Shown here in pieces: positions 21,794-33,915 of a stretch of DNA of 64,000 nucleotides. A program made the position numbers and the translations under genes. Source of the DNA: Adiantum capillus-veneris (taxonomy: Eukaryota; Streptophyta; Polypodiopsida; Polypodiales; Pteridaceae); contig CM043966.1 of assembly GCA_014529385.2 (NCBI GenBank), positions 100,855,587 to 100,919,586 of the forward strand. Reading direction: 5' to 3'. Each line of letters starts with the position of its first letter. Within the stretch, counting starts at the first letter, position 1. The notes beneath the pieces are model-generated. The model was not told the origin of the DNA. It worked only from the letters and a program-made list of their open reading frames with translations, and searched no databases.

Positions 21794-23100
21794 TTGTGCA
21801 AAAAGTGGGCGATGATCAACTTATGGGAAGTTGGCCCATGGAACAACACGCTTGGTTTCATATACACAAGTCTCCAGTATGCCCGCACTGCCTCTAGGCT
21901 GGACAGATGTTATTGCTCACACCAAGCTGATTGGATACCGTTGGTGATGGAGATGAAGGTAGTCCCAACAAAAAGACTTTTGGATCACATACCTTTGCAC
22001 ATACAATTTAAGATGAATAAAGAGGAGGAACAGACCCCAAGAAGTGGGAAAAAACTATTAGGAACAAGGGCACACCTATTCAAAGACCTCCTTTTCAAGA
22101 ATCTAACCAAGAAAGCACTGGGTAAGCTAAAAAAAGATGTCGACCTAAACAAACACAATGCGTGGGACCTATTTTCTCAGAGCATCCAAAAAGCAATCAA
22201 AACCTTGGGTGACCGAATCAAAAAAGCTAGGGAGGTGCACCTGTTGCATCTTACAGAGGAGGTACAATTGCTTACCTCCATAAAAGCCAATGGGCTTGCT
22301 ACTGAGGATGCGCACAAACGATGGCTCGAAGCCAAATCTAACCGTGCTAATCAGTAGCTAGAAGATATAAAAAAGGCAAGGCTTCTCTCTAGGGAGACTT
22401 TCCTACAACCTGAAGCCTCTAATCAAGCTCAGTTTTTTAGGGTTTAAAAATCAAGAAGAGCCGGGGCCACGTCCACTCGCTCTATGATGAGAAAGGGATA
22501 TCAATTCATAACCAAGATGAGATGGCTAATATGATGTTGAGCTATCTTAGTCAATCATTGGACAGCCAGAGATCAAGTCCCAAGAAGTAGAAGACGCCAG
22601 AGGGACCTTACTTCAGAGTGTTAAGAAGAAGATTCCCCACTCAGAAGCTAATAGCTTGGAAGGGGCTTTTTCCGAAGACAAATGTTCACTAGCATTGCAA
22701 GCCCTTGGCAAGGACAAGTCCCTTGGTTGGGATGGGATGACGGTGGAATTCTTTAGAGAATTTTGGGATGATCTCAAGGTCCTGGTCACAAGGTTGGCCA
22801 ATAAAGCCATTGTCGAAGGGTCATTGGAGATAAGTGTAAAGAGAGGGTTATCAAACCCATCCCAAAACATATTTGTTGTTCTCAGTTGAAACATTGGCGC
22901 CCTATAACGATGATGTCGGTGGCCTACAAGATTATTGCTAAAGCAGTAGCCCTCAGACTTGCCCCCTTACTAACCAAGATCATCTCTCCCCATCAACATG
23001 GGTTCATCAAAGGAAGGTCCATTTCCCCTATATTGCCTTCAGTAGCCCGCTTCTCAATATGGTTGTGTCACTGGAAAGAGTTCTTAAAACCAATAAAAAG
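21794..23100 (+). pseudogene. L1-A ORF2 linker and reverse transcriptase start
   Basis: Frame 21794-22357 holds the end of the endonuclease (LDRCYCSHQ and LLDHIPLHIQF) and the charged linker. Frame 22656-22889 gives DKSLGWDGMTVEFFREFW, the usual L1 block before the RT fingers. Frame 22886 onward reads KHWRPITMMSVAYKIIAKAV and PHQHGFIKGRSI. RT homology then stops near 23050-23095 and joins sequence that belongs far downstream, so the YADD box is absent. Confidence 0.75.
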
Positions 23101-24365
23101 GTTTTTATGGAAAAACAACACGAAATCCTCGAGGCCATGGCAATGGGCCTGTTGGGAATCAATTACTCCGCCGGTGAATTGAGGCCTTGGAATTCTCAAC
23201 CATGTGGACCATGCAAAAGCTTGTTGCACCAAATTTGTTGTTTCCTTGGCTAAACAGGATCAAGATTGGGCTGTCATGATCGGAGATATGATAGAAGCAA
23301 CTAAACTTGGTTCAAAAGGTGGAAAGTGGAGAGGGGTAGAGGTTCATGACAAACTACTAGCCCCGACGTGGTCTACCCTAAGACTGGGGGGCAGCTCGGG
23401 AGAATTAGTAAGACAATGCAATAGAGCAGCAGGAGTCTTAAAGTGGGGGGAAGAAACCAGATACTTCAAGATCTCCATTTTGTATTGGTCCCCCTGGATT
23501 TCCAAAGTTGTAGATCCGCCACAAAATCCCTATTGGATAGAAACAACCAGGAAGCCGAATAATAAGGGTCTGAATCAACTTGGGCACTTTTGGGACAGTG
23601 ACAGCAAGAGAGCTAGAAAACCATTGACCTTCTGGTTACCCAGTACCAACTTAATACCTTGGAGGTCTTTCTTGTCAACAAAGTGATGAAAGAGCTTGAC
23701 AGTATAGTGATGCCAATCTGTGATTCGCAATCTGTGATTCGGAGTTTGATTGGAAAGCCTGGAAATGGCCCGGAAGCAGTCTCTTATGGAAACCCCATCC
23801 TAAAGGCATTTATCATACAATGATGCATAAGAAGAATTGGTCTAGCCCCCTTAACAAGATTTGGAAAAAACAACGGCCAGAGGAAAGGTGGCAGTAAGTA
23901 ATGGAGAACATCTGGAAGCCAAAGGTTCCGCAACACATGAAGGTATTTTTATGGCAGGTAATTTGGGGTGGTCTACCGAGACGGGGGTGAAGATTCAGGA
24001 GAGAGGGATTAGGCCAGATCGATGCTTGGGGTGCAGGTTGGCTAGTGAAGATCTGACCCACCTATTCATGGAATGCCCAACTATCAAAGGCCTCGCAGGG
24101 AAAATATGAAAGTGGGTCCAAAGAACATGGAAAATTGGTTTCTTCAAGACTGATCTATTCCTTGGAGGTAAGAATTCAGGTAGTCCTGCCCTCCTCATCA
24201 ACACTCAAATCATCAATTACTTCTTCTTACATAATGTATGGCAGACAAGGAACCTCCATGTGCTTGAAGGAGGTTCTAAGGTGGCAAGCTTCACAGAAAT
24301 TATACAAGAAAGCAAGTGCTAATATGGACGCTCGGGCGCAAGAAAAACTCGAAGGATTGGTCTAG
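23095..24365 (+). pseudogene. L1-A ORF2 C-terminal region with zinc motif
   Basis: After the RT deletion the sequence reads in several frames. It includes GLGILNHVDHAKA near 23180, a conserved post-RT block, and CLGCRLASEDLTHLFMEC near 24024, the CX2C..HX4C zinc motif common at L1 C-termini in plants (zf-RVT). Stops and shifts occur throughout. Confidence 0.75.
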
Positions 24366-24640
24366 GACTACTTATGCCTTGTTGTCAGCAGATGGAATGC
24401 CTAGGAAGGGGGAAAATCTTCGCCATTGGTAAATAGAAGATCTCAGAAGAACATGATAATTGACCTTGTGTATCAAGGATAAGGGGGTGGGTCGTTAGGG
24501 GTGGCTCCCCAAATAGCCGATGTAATTATGGTCCTTGGATGATGTCGTGGCTCAACAAGAGCATAGCAAGACCTTGTAATTTTTTGGGATGATGAACATA
24601 ATTCACTCACAATTGTGAGTTTTGTTATTAAAAAAGAAAG

Positions 24641-25055
24641 ATTGTAAGAAATGACAGCCTTTGAAGAATGTAAGACCTGAGAAGCCTTTTCAAATGTAAA
24701 GTGAAAAGACTTTCTATTCTATATAAAATAAATGTTGAAGTTTGATTGCACATAACAAAAAGGGGATAACTTTAGTGGAGGTTTTGCTACTTAATGCAAA
24801 TTTACTTTTTGAAGATATAACAAAAAAGAAGAATTTTGGTGTTATTTTGATATTTAATGGAAATGTAATTTTTGAAGATATATTTGGCTTTATCTTTTCA
24901 AGAGGCTTTTTTAGAGACCAATATTGATATGTTTTTAAAAAATTTGGATTCATGTATTTCTTTAAAGAGCTTGAGTAAAAGAAAAAAGCTCGCCTAATGT
25001 CGACTTGGGGCTATCTCGCTTTGAGGACATGCATGATATACAAATGCAGTGGTTG

Positions 25056-25058
<3 letters not shown>
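24641..25058. other. AT-rich spacer, no gene seen
   Basis: The stretch is AT-rich, with the word TTTGAAGATATA repeated near 24807 and 24870 (a diverged direct repeat of about 60 bp). No coding or element signature was recognised. Confidence 0.4.
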
Positions 25059-25099
<41 letters not shown>

Positions 25100-25112
25100 A
25101 CCGCATTGCTTA

Positions 25113-25185
<73 letters not shown>
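25059..25185. repeat. (AG)n, (TG)n, (AG)n compound microsatellite
   Basis: AG runs at 25059-25098 and 25137-25185 flank a TG run near 25113-25136. On the minus strand the second AG run is the CT tail of LINE copy A3. Confidence 0.85.
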
Positions 25186-25188
<3 letters not shown>

Positions 25189-27584
25189 TTCTATTATCGT
25201 CCTCAAAGGTCAAATATGACCTATGGGACCAAATGAACATGTCACGTGGTGTGAGTGGAGGTCATAAGTGACTCTCAATGCTCAAAAATAGCTGAAATGA
25301 GCGTCGCAATAGAGAGTCCACATGGTGGTTGGGAGAGGAAGGTATGTAGGGAGAGCTCATGGCTGAATATATGAGGAAAAGAGGACCTAATGTGGTCAAA
25401 AGCTGAGCACTCAAGTAGTGTGTGGTACTCACTCTCTCGCACTTGACGAGGGCATAAGGTGAAAAGTCCATGAGACTCCTCGCCAGTGTCCCAACGTCCT
25501 GTCTTGCAACGTAGAGAATGGGAGCTAAGACAAATAGAGACAATGGTGCGGATCACACTCAATGGGATGGGCTCAAGGATGTAAGGATGGGTTCGGTAAT
25601 GGCGTTCGGAGAAGAAGAGAGATTTGTAGTTTGGGGCAATGTATGTGGTGTAATGGTTGAAGCGAGAACCTCCGGATTTCTCCCAAGCCGTGATACATAG
25701 GCGTTATAAGAAGGCCTCATTAACTTGGGACTCGATCGATGCATCCTTGACCAAGTGACCTGCATCTCATCTTCCAAACCATTTCTTGATGTCAAGCATC
25801 CAACCCGAACTTAGTATTTTGCTCTTGCATGTCTTTTGGACCTTTTGACTTGCTTCATATGCGATTCTAGGAAGTCGATAAAAAGGGCTACGTTGTGTCT
25901 TAAGTATGTACTCCACAACCCTTTGCATACCCGAGACCTCAATGGGTAGCGATCTGGACACAAGAAGTAAGAGCATGTAGGGCGTTTGTGTCTTGACTTG
26001 GAGAAAGTTGGTGAGAAAATGCTTTTGGACATTCTCAAACTCTTTCCAAGTAGACTTCCCGATGCTACCACCCCACACCTCCACCCCATAAAGAAGCACC
26101 AGTGTCGCCAATGTGTCAAAGAGGTACTTTTTGAGAGCCCAACACTTGATCTCTCCAACATTGCACATGTTCTCAAATGCATAATAAGCCCTCTTTCCGG
26201 CTTCCAAGCAACGCATTGCTCAATCCTTCCATCTATGATTGGATGGAACCTCAAGGCCAAGCTACTTGAAGCTATCTACCACTTTAAGTTGCTCATTGTT
26301 GTATACAATGCATGGCTTTTCATCATTGGAGGTCTTTACAAGCATAACTTTGGTTTTGGATCCATTCACGATCAGCTCGCTATGTAGGCAAATGCGTTCC
26401 AAGACACTCATAAGCTTTTGTGCATATTCTAAGGTATGTGCCAAGAGCACTACGTCATCGGCATAAAGCAAAAGCATGATCACCGCATTTCTGATCTTAA
26501 CCTCTTCTATGGCTTCTTGTTGCATAAAATCAAGAACCATGCATTCCAATTCATCAATGAGTAGCCCAAAGAGGGTTGGGAAAAGTGGGCATCCTTGTTT
26601 GACACCAATGGTGCTTGCAAAAAATTCTGAAATTCCATCTCCCATACGTAGTCGACATATCACTTTTTGGTAGATGCGAAAAACTGCATGCATAAATTCT
26701 CTCGACACTTGAAGGCTTTGCATATGTCTCCAAATATTTCATCGTGGTACCATGTCAAAATCTTTCTTGAAATCCACAAAGCAACAATACAACTTTTTCC
26801 CTTTCAATCGAGATGCTTCCATAAGAACTCGAAGAGTGACAAGGTCATCAATAGTGTTATGATGCTTTTGAAAACCTGCTTGGCCAAGCGCAGGTTTACT
26901 GTTATTTTCAGCCCATTCACTTATCTTCATCTCCATGATACATCCAAATAACGTGCCATCAAAGAACCAACCATTATAGTGAGATAGTTGTTCACATTGT
27001 TTACATCTCCTCCTTTGTGCAAAGGTTTGATCCAATTTTCACTCCAATCGTGAGGCATGCCATGCTGGTTAAACATATCACATATCCAATATCGTGTTTT
27101 CTTGCTTGTCCATTTAATCATTTCAGCCTTGACACCTTGAAGGTCCCCTGCCTTGCGGGTAGCAAGTTTCTCAACCGCGCAGTATACATCTTCAATGGTA
27201 AAGAAGGGAGGCATAAACGGAAGGGAGCTACAACACTCCATCTTATCAACATTGGGTTGCTCATAGAGGTTCTTGCAATGCGTATACATATCCTCGAGAG
27301 TCAAGTCACCAAAGCTCTCAACACGCTTGCCTTTTAGATTTTGCCAAAACTTGCCGCATGTATGTACTTTCTCTTGCGCTAAAAGAGGTTGTTTTTTGAC
27401 TTCCCACCTTCTCCTCTTTTTTTGAACAAGTGCTTTGCATGTGTGTGAACATTCCAAGTAACCTTCCTTGTCTTTGCTTGCATCCAACCTTAGCAATTGT
27501 TTTCGGGCTTGACTACATTTCATGCCGAACCATTTCTTCTTGGTGCTACCCTTCTTAGATCTTTTGCAAGACATGTGTTTCACC
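25186..27584 (-). mobile_element. LINE family A, copy A3 (5' truncated)
   Basis: The minus strand reads the ORF2 linker, reverse transcriptase, C-terminal zinc motif and the family 3' tail (GGTCCCATAGGTCATATTTG...GACGATAATAG), then CT repeats. It starts at sequence matching A1 position about 3030 (TCGGTGAAACACATG), so ORF1 and the endonuclease are missing, as expected from 5' truncation during target-primed reverse transcription. Confidence 0.88.
25270..27583 (-). pseudogene. LINE A3 ORF2 remnant (linker, RT, C-terminal zinc motif)
   Basis: Frame 27583-26927 has the Lys-rich linker (KKGSTKKKWFGMKCSQARKQ) and the RT start (NWIKPLHKGGDVNNVNNYLT). Frame 27035-26739 has LYCCFVDFKKDFDMVPR. Frame 26723-26262 has GVKQGCPLFPTLFGLL and LLYADDVVLL. 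Frame 26216-25767 has VWGGSIGKSTWKEFE. Frame 25562-25275 has FTLCPRQVRESEYHTLLEC. Several frameshifts and stops show it is dead, but the RT active-site box is preserved. Confidence 0.85.
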
Positions 27585-28960
27585 GAAACTTTATAGAGTC
27601 ATGGAATGGAATAATCACATGTAATTCAATTGGCAATAGTCGTTTTGTTTGCTATACCCTGATTTGTATGTCTCAGTGTATGTTATCAATCTCTTCCATT
27701 ACCCCCAAACACCTCTTATTTACTCCTTGAAGTATATACCACAATCTCCTCCTTTATCCTTTAGTAATGAAGGAGAAATTATTAGAGGACCACCCCTAAC
27801 TTAGACACTTATCTAAACTCCCAAAGAACCCTCTTCCTTTATACTTACGTGGTATTATACGTTTCTCATGGTGAATCCCCTGGTTATTCTTAGAGCACAT
27901 TCATACATTGCAAAAGGCAAAGTATTTTGTTTCATTTGTTTGCCAACTTGAAAAGCTACGACACCAGAGAACACTCGTCTCTTTCTCCAGCTTGAGCTAC
28001 AAAGGTTGCCTTTGTGCGTCAACTTTGCCAATTTTTGGCAAGGTTAGCTTCACAAGGGCAGCGTTTCAAATAAATGACAAAAAGATGTGATGTATAGAAA
28101 CTCTACCTCTGGGACCATGCAAAATCTACCTTAGTACTTTCCAGTGGTTTGACAAGCTATCTTAGTGCACTTTGCACATAATGATATCTTGAGATTAGAT
28201 ATCGCTTTAAACTAAGTTAGAGTTAAAAGCAATTAAGTTAGCTACACCGGATACAATAACCATGGCTGGTTTTGTATCCGGTCATATCATGTAATCTTTG
28301 TCCTCCTAATATAATTCACAAGCGCCTCACTTTTATGGGAAAAAAAAAGTTAGGTACACCAAGTTGAAAAACATTTCATCCACTTATTTCCTCCTTTCTC
28401 TCTTCTCTCTCTTTCTCCCATGGGCCCTCTCTCTTTTTCTCATTTCCTGTCATTGACCTGATCCACCACTTTGCTTTTGGTACACATCTAGTTCCGCAAC
28501 ACATTTTAAGACTCGGCACTAACTTGTTGTGGGCGACAACTATGTGGCTCCTATTTCTCATATCTAGTGTTCACAATAAACTAACCTTTTGTGTATTTTT
28601 GACTGGCTAGAATTTCAAAATCCTGGTTAGATTTCAAGCTTGTGTTGGGAACAAAAATGAAACATTCAGAGTAAAGTTCTGCTTCAGTGCTAGAAAAAAA
28701 CAGGGTCCAAGGTATTTTAACAGGCTGAAATTGTAAAATCCGGGTTAGATTTCGAGCTTGTCTTTAAGAAAACCCGGAAATTTACACAAGTTGTAGTGTA
28801 ATTACTGGCAAAAGCTTCAAATTTTGACCTAGAAAAGGGGAGAATTTCAAGTTTGCTTTTATTTATTTTCACTGGTTGGGGGAAGAGGTATGTTAAGTGT
28901 CCTCATTCTGAGAGTTGTCAAAAGTGTTTCTGGTGATCGTACTCCCTTAACTTTAAGCAG
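27585..28960. other. unassigned spacer upstream of the peptide gene
   Basis: No coding region was recognised. A segment ending TATAATTCACAAGC...GGGAAAAAAAAAG near 28310-28350 looks like another retroelement A-tail. CT-rich sequence lies at 28388-28440. The phrases AGATTTCAAGCTTGT (28630) and AGATTTCGAGCTTGT (28747) suggest a small diverged direct repeat. Confidence 0.4.
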
Positions 28961-28974
28961 TCGGGTCAATTCGT

Positions 28975-29060
28975 CTGACTCATCCCTCTGTTGAAATTGA
29001 GAGAGAGTCCAGAGAAAGAGAAAGAGAGAGAGAGAGCGAGCGAGCTAGCGAGCGCTGGTC
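28975..29060 (+). promoter_or_regulatory. probable 5' UTR of the secreted peptide gene, purine-rich
   Basis: An AG-rich leader (29000-29040), then GCGAGCGAGCTAGCGAGCG, runs directly up to the ATG at 29061. Such purine-rich leaders are common in plants. No TATA box was identified with confidence. Confidence 0.3.
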
Positions 29061-29994
29061 ATGGCGGCAAGCTCTTCCTCATGTCATAGACTCTCTTGCC
29101 TCTTGTTGGTGGTGATGATACTCTGCGTAGCCATAATTGCGGCTTTCAAGCACTGCACAGCTGCTCGTCGACATCTTGTTATAGTAGGTACACTCTCTGT
29201 CCCTCTCGCTATCTCGTTTTTTAGAATTGATTAAAGAAAAGAAAAAAAGCAAATACAACCTTGTCTCACACGTGGGGAGAGAGGCATCCCATAAACATAA
29301 AAGAAATTACAATACAAATCTAGGCCTAGTTTCAGCCATAACAAGACGCTCTCTAGAGAAGTATTTCAACGTTAGGTCCTTCCAAAACTTTCCATCTATA
29401 CTTTCTCCGCAGGGTGAATAGAGGTAGATTGTAAACTCCTTTAATCCTTCCGAGGCAAAAGAAAATGAGTTTCTTAAGTTGGTATACAAATGTTGGTGTA
29501 TTGTCCTCATTTTTCCAGGAGAATCTCCATACATTCCAAAGTGGTATATCCTTACACATGCCTATTAGGAGTTCTTTAGAAGACAAAGGTTGAGGGTGCA
29601 GTTCCCTGCAACATCTATAAAGGGCCTGAAGTAATCCCCCTTTTGTAACAAGTATTAAGTTCAAAACTCATCGGACACTCTCTCCCCCTCTCTCTTTCTC
29701 TCTCGGGTGGTATAATACATACACACTCTCTTGTGCTGAGCACAATAAAGGCAGCCAACCAGCTCAGTCACCTCCTTGCAGGAGTGTGTGATGATGTGGC
29801 GACCCCTTCTTGGGTGAGCATGGTTGGAAGCCAGACCCGAAAATTCGAGCCTTGTATTTTACAGCCAACTAGACAACCACACTTCTGTCACAATTTACAC
29901 ACGAAATTAGTGAGCGTCTTAGTGAGTTCAAAACTCATTGGATGGATAGATCTTTGAGGTTTGTCCTTGCTTCTTTTATATGAGTGTGGGCTTC

Positions 29995-30048
<54 letters not shown>

Positions 30049-31603
30049 AGAATAAGAATAGGAAACTGGTTAAAACTTCTCTCATTTGTTATTGTTTTTT
30101 TTGGCTTTAATACATTTTCTGCCACTCACTATTGTGAGTTTGGCCCAAATAAAAAAAATTCTCTCTTCTGTGTGAGTGGGTTTGTGAGAATGAGACGAGG
30201 AAACTCCATAACCTTTCTCTCATATGTGTGAGTGGGTTCCTATGACATTAAAACTTACCATCTCTCTCTCTCTCATATGTTTTGTATTGCAATTTGCGAA
30301 TGCAGGGCGAAAACAAATTAACGGAGATAGCATCTTCCCTCTTCATGACAACCATAAACACAGAGTATGTATCTTCAAGAAGAACACAATTTGGTTTATA
30401 ATCTCATTTCACGTCTTATGTTGTGGTGACGAGTTCTCTGTGCATGTCGAAATTTCAAAATGTAGCGTGATTCACAAAACTTATGCAAGACTAGATCCCA
30501 AAATTAATTTGTTCCCTCTTGGTTTAGGATAAAGGGGCCAATATAAGGCCACTTAAAACAGAGGGACATTCAATCTTGAATGATATGAATTATTTAATAG
30601 GATTGATAATTTTGAATGAAATTGATACAAAAAGATAGCCCATATTAAGCTCTTGCCATTCCCAATGCCATCCCAATCCTAATTCTCATAATTTTTTGGT
30701 GGTATTTTCCATTTACTTTGAAGGTGGCCATCTTTTGGACTTCAATTCGTTATTGGCCCCTTTACCCTATAACCTCAAGAATCACTTTTGAGATTTTTAT
30801 TAAAACATCCCAAATCTTTGATACGAGCTTTGATGAACCAATAATGGCCTCTTGATCTACATTTTTGAAAATACATTTACTCATTATTTTTAGCAGCATA
30901 AAAACTAGGCTTTTACTAAGGATAAGATTGACATCCATTATCTATTAGAAAAAGCATTGATAAACAGGACAAAAACATCTCTTTAAGAAGTCAAAGATCT
31001 TTTATGAAAATTTTGAGAAAACAAATTCAAATTTTGGTGAATTTTCAACTAAATTTTTTTTATGAATCTCTCGATATAGTTATAAGGGGGCTCTCTGTAA
31101 AGCCAAACTTTGATGATATTGTCTTATGTATCCACGGTTTGCTCCGAGCATGGATTTCTATGTAATTCTTTTTTGTTTTTATACTATACAAACTCATAGT
31201 GGGAGTAATGCAAAAGAAAATAATATGCAAACTTGGATACAAAACATCTCACAAAATCATATAATCTTTTGTATATTATCATAGAATAGAAAAGTGCACA
31301 TATGTATGTGGTATCTTTATGTATGTATGTTTCGACCATTGCCTAGTGCGGGTTTCATTGATTTATAAGGAGCAAAGAGGCTTTACCCTATATGTGTGCC
31401 CTATACATACACACACAAAGACGGCAATAGTTGTTATGGCGTGTCACTTTTTATGTGCACATGAATCCATCAAATTCTTTACAAGTCAATATATTCTTAT
31501 TTATTTCATGTTATAGAGGGATCGAGTTCTTCGTGATTATGGTAGCACAACAGCACCATCAGCTCCAGGAGGAATGGGACCCAGCTCTGGCCAGACTCCA
31601 TAA
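29061..31603 (+). CDS. small secreted peptide precursor, three exons
   Basis: Proposed exons are 29061-29187, 30306-30364 and 31517-31603, giving 90 residues. Exon 1 starts in a good context (GGTCATGGCG) and encodes MAASSSSCHRLSCLLLVVMI and more, a hydrophobic signal peptide to about residue 29. Donor G|GTACAC and acceptor TGCAG join in phase 1; donor AGA|GTATGT and acceptor TTATAG join in phase 0. The C-terminus is rich in Pro, Ser and Gly and carries RDYGSTTAPSAPGG, ending in TAA. Short length, signal peptide, basic middle and a DYG-led C-terminal segment fit a processed plant signalling peptide, possibly Tyr-sulfated. I do not recognise the exact family. Both introns (1.12 and 1.15 kb) are full of retroelement debris. 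It is too fragmented for simple ORF calling, so the splice model needs transcript support. Confidence 0.55.
29218..29650 (-). pseudogene. probable L1 C-terminal fragment in intron 1
   Basis: Minus-strand frame 29664-29353 reads CKDIPLWNVWRFSWKNEDN and continues with RERLVMAETRPRFVL, resembling the region after the zinc motif in plant L1 ORF2. It ends on the left in a T-run (minus-strand A-tail) near 29216. Assignment is by resemblance only. Confidence 0.4.
29740..30046 (+). repeat. candidate SINE with (AG)n, in intron 1
   Basis: The sequence CCAGCTCAGTCACCTC near 29758 resembles a tRNA-type A box region and AAATTCGAGCC near 29840 a B box. Their spacing of about 80 bp is longer than usual. 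The copy continues through GTAGATCTTTGAGG-like motif sequence (29940) into an AG run at 29999-30046. It could be a tRNA-derived SINE or chance. Confidence 0.3.
30100..30280 (+). repeat. L1-type hairpin tail and SINE-like CT tail in intron 1
   Basis: ACTCACTATTGTGAGT at 30124-30139 with a following A-run matches the L1-A 3' end. TTCCTATGACATTAAAAC at 30237 followed by CT repeats matches the dispersed SINE-like motif at 806-830. Confidence 0.45.
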
Positions 31604-32177
31604 ATTTGAGATTTTTATACAATTACCATTCATAATATTCTCAAAATGTCAATCTACCGATTGGTAACACTTGTAATTGAGATGGTTACTCTTATATTTT
31701 AGCAAGGAGGTTTGATATTCAAGAAAATATAATCAAGATGGGTGTTTATATGGATGTATATTTATTTATTTATGTGTATATATACGTACACACACACACA
31801 CACACACGTAGAGTAAATAAACATAAACCCTAGTGAAAACTATTTGAGAAAATTGTGTTAGCATATGGTAGTGTGTAAGAAAATCCTAGTTACTAAATGG
31901 TAACTCCGAATCAAAGTGAAGTTACAATCGGTAACCTTTTTTGGCTTTGGTTCCGTGTGTATTACCAAAATTATCCATTGAGCTACAAGGGCCCAGATGG
32001 AACCAGTATCATGAAAACTATTACTCACAATGTCATGGGGGACTTATCCAATACTACAAGCATTACAAGCAATATTGGCATAAGTAATGGTGGTATTGAT
32101 GATATTGTTAGATGATGAAAATGCTTTTTCAAGCGAGAGCCTTGGTTGTAAGGCCTCTAACGCCTAGGTTGGAATGC

Positions 32178-32241
<64 letters not shown>

Positions 32242-32299
32242 AAAACCTCTTTGTCTATATTACATTTTTATGTTACAGCTTTTTATCTCTCAGAGAGGA
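31604..32299. other. spacer with (CA)n and (CT)n, no gene seen
   Basis: This is the 3' flank of the peptide gene. A (CA)n run lies near 31790-31807 and a CT tract at 32181-32238. A 72-codon open frame near 31897 has no recognisable domain. Confidence 0.4.
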
Positions 32300-33181
32300 T
32301 CTATGTACCTTCTCATCTACCTCTGTGTGGATTGAGGCAATGATACATAGTTTTCCACTACTTTGGTTTTCGAAAATCCCCATGGAAATCGAATTTCTTG
32401 ATCACACTTATCAAACACGCCAGCATTTCTTACTTGCCATATAAAGGAGAGCATCCATATTTTGACATACATCAAACATAGATCCAAACCACTATCAATT
32501 GAGTGCATAATGCCAAACAAAAATTGTAACTTATTTATCTTAATTTTCTGGCAAAGCATACAATACTCTCGCAGGGTTTTCCATCACTTTTTGACCAACC
32601 TACACTCAAGGAACATACGTCTCATAGATTCCATTTTATTACATTTTTTGTACATGCCATTCATTACATTCCTCCTGGCTAACAATTCACCAATAGGTAA
32701 GACACCACTCATTATCATCCAAAGAAAGACTTTATGTTTAAATGTACAATGCATTTTCCATATACAATGAATTCCCTGCATCCACCATTGTTGACACTTG
32801 GTCATTCCCCATATTCTATCACATCTGGCATGTATTAAAGAAGCAGGCAATAAATTCTGATAGAAAGTATGTGTAGGAGATGTCCATTAGTATACTAATG
32901 AACCTATGAGTTGAATTCTGGTTGCAAGGAATCTGAGGATTGAATACACAAGCTACTAGCAATCCCCATGGAATCCTCAATCCTTTGCTCAATGTGTACA
33001 TCCTCTTGGCAACCAAAAAGGCAACCAGCTGGCTATTAGAGTCCCCAACTTGCTCAATGGAATTGATTCCTCTTTTAAAGAGAGTAAGAGCTTTCCTCCC
33101 CAATAACATAGCAGGGGTTTTTTAAAGATAAAACTCCAACAACAAGATTCCACACCTAAGGAGTTACATGTATATGTGGCT
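32300..33181 (-). pseudogene. L1-B ORF2 C-terminal region (left part, beyond gypsy2)
   Basis: The minus strand reads LLGRKALTLFKRGINSIEQV (33109 frame), then FKHKVFLWMIMSGVLPIGEL and a degraded zinc region (CNKMESMRRMFLEC) near 32600, then more C-terminal sequence to about 32317. These are the usual post-RT blocks of plant L1. The earlier part of the same element lies on the other side of gypsy2 at 50907-53150, and the sequence runs on sensibly across the two flanks. Confidence 0.75.
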
Positions 33182-33189
33182 CTACCTAC
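33182..33189. repeat. target-site duplication of gypsy2, left
   Basis: CTACCTAC directly precedes the TG of the left LTR and occurs again directly after the CA of the right LTR (50899-50906). Eight bases is longer than the usual 4-6 for LTR elements, and the word is internally repetitive. Confidence 0.6.
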
Positions 33190-33296
33190 TGACAGCCGGT
33201 TTTCGAAACCGTGACCGCGAGAACCACACCCTAAGGAAGGGAAGGCTTATTACCAAAAGGAGGGAAAAAAAAAACAAAAAAGGCTCTTTACCATTC

Positions 33297-33329
<33 letters not shown>

Positions 33330-33746
33330 TTCTAAGTTTAACCACTAGCGGGGCACCGCCAGTTCGGCCACACTTCTCCATTATTGCCAGAAGACAGACT
33401 TTCTCTCTCTCTTACTGCTCGGCTCCACCAATATTCTCTCTCTCCCACTTTGTTGCTCCATCACCCGGCCCAGTCCCTACATAAGACACCGATGCCTCTA
33501 TCACACCCTCTGGCGGGCCGCCACATATATTGTAGATTCTCTCTCTCTCTCTCTCTCCTTCAATTATTCTTTCTCTCTCTCCCTTTGCTCGTCCACACCA
33601 CAGCCCCGGTGGGCGGTCTATCCCCATCCTTCCCCTCGTCCACATTCCCTTTGGCCTTATATCCCCCCCCCTCTGTTTTCTTTCCCCAACCCTGGCGGAC
33701 CACTGGCCTAATATTCCCCACCCCTCCCCTATCTTCACCTAGCTCT

Positions 33747-33802
<56 letters not shown>

Positions 33803-33806
<4 letters not shown>

Positions 33807-33915
33807 ACACTCATCCTCTATCTCTCTCTATTTTCTCCCTCCCCCCCATATCCCCTCACCACCTCACACTTTCTCTCTCACTCTCCTTATCCCATGGTGG
33901 GAACCTGCCTTAGGG

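Larger units (their letters stand above)
20230..24640 (+). mobile_element. L1-A: decayed plant L1-type LINE
   Basis: Order on the plus strand: ORF1 with a DUF4283-like region and a CCHC knuckle, then APE endonuclease, reverse transcriptase start, a large internal deletion, a C-terminal zinc motif, and a 3' end with ACTCACAATTGTGAGT and an A-rich tail. The catalytic core of the reverse transcriptase is missing. It is a dead copy. The 5' boundary is approximate. Confidence 0.85.

Noticed and set aside
24605-24637. Hairpin plus T-rich sequence as a transcription terminator
   Set aside because: Bacterial-type terminators do not apply here. The hairpin is part of L1 3' ends and precedes A-tails.
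29740-29860. A functional tRNA gene
   Set aside because: A- and B-box-like words are present but too far apart, and no cloverleaf could be formed by eye. It was kept only as a weak SINE candidate.
31897-32115. Open frame of 72 codons near 31897 as a further gene exon
   Set aside because: The secreted peptide frame ends at 31603. No splice sites or domain support this frame.
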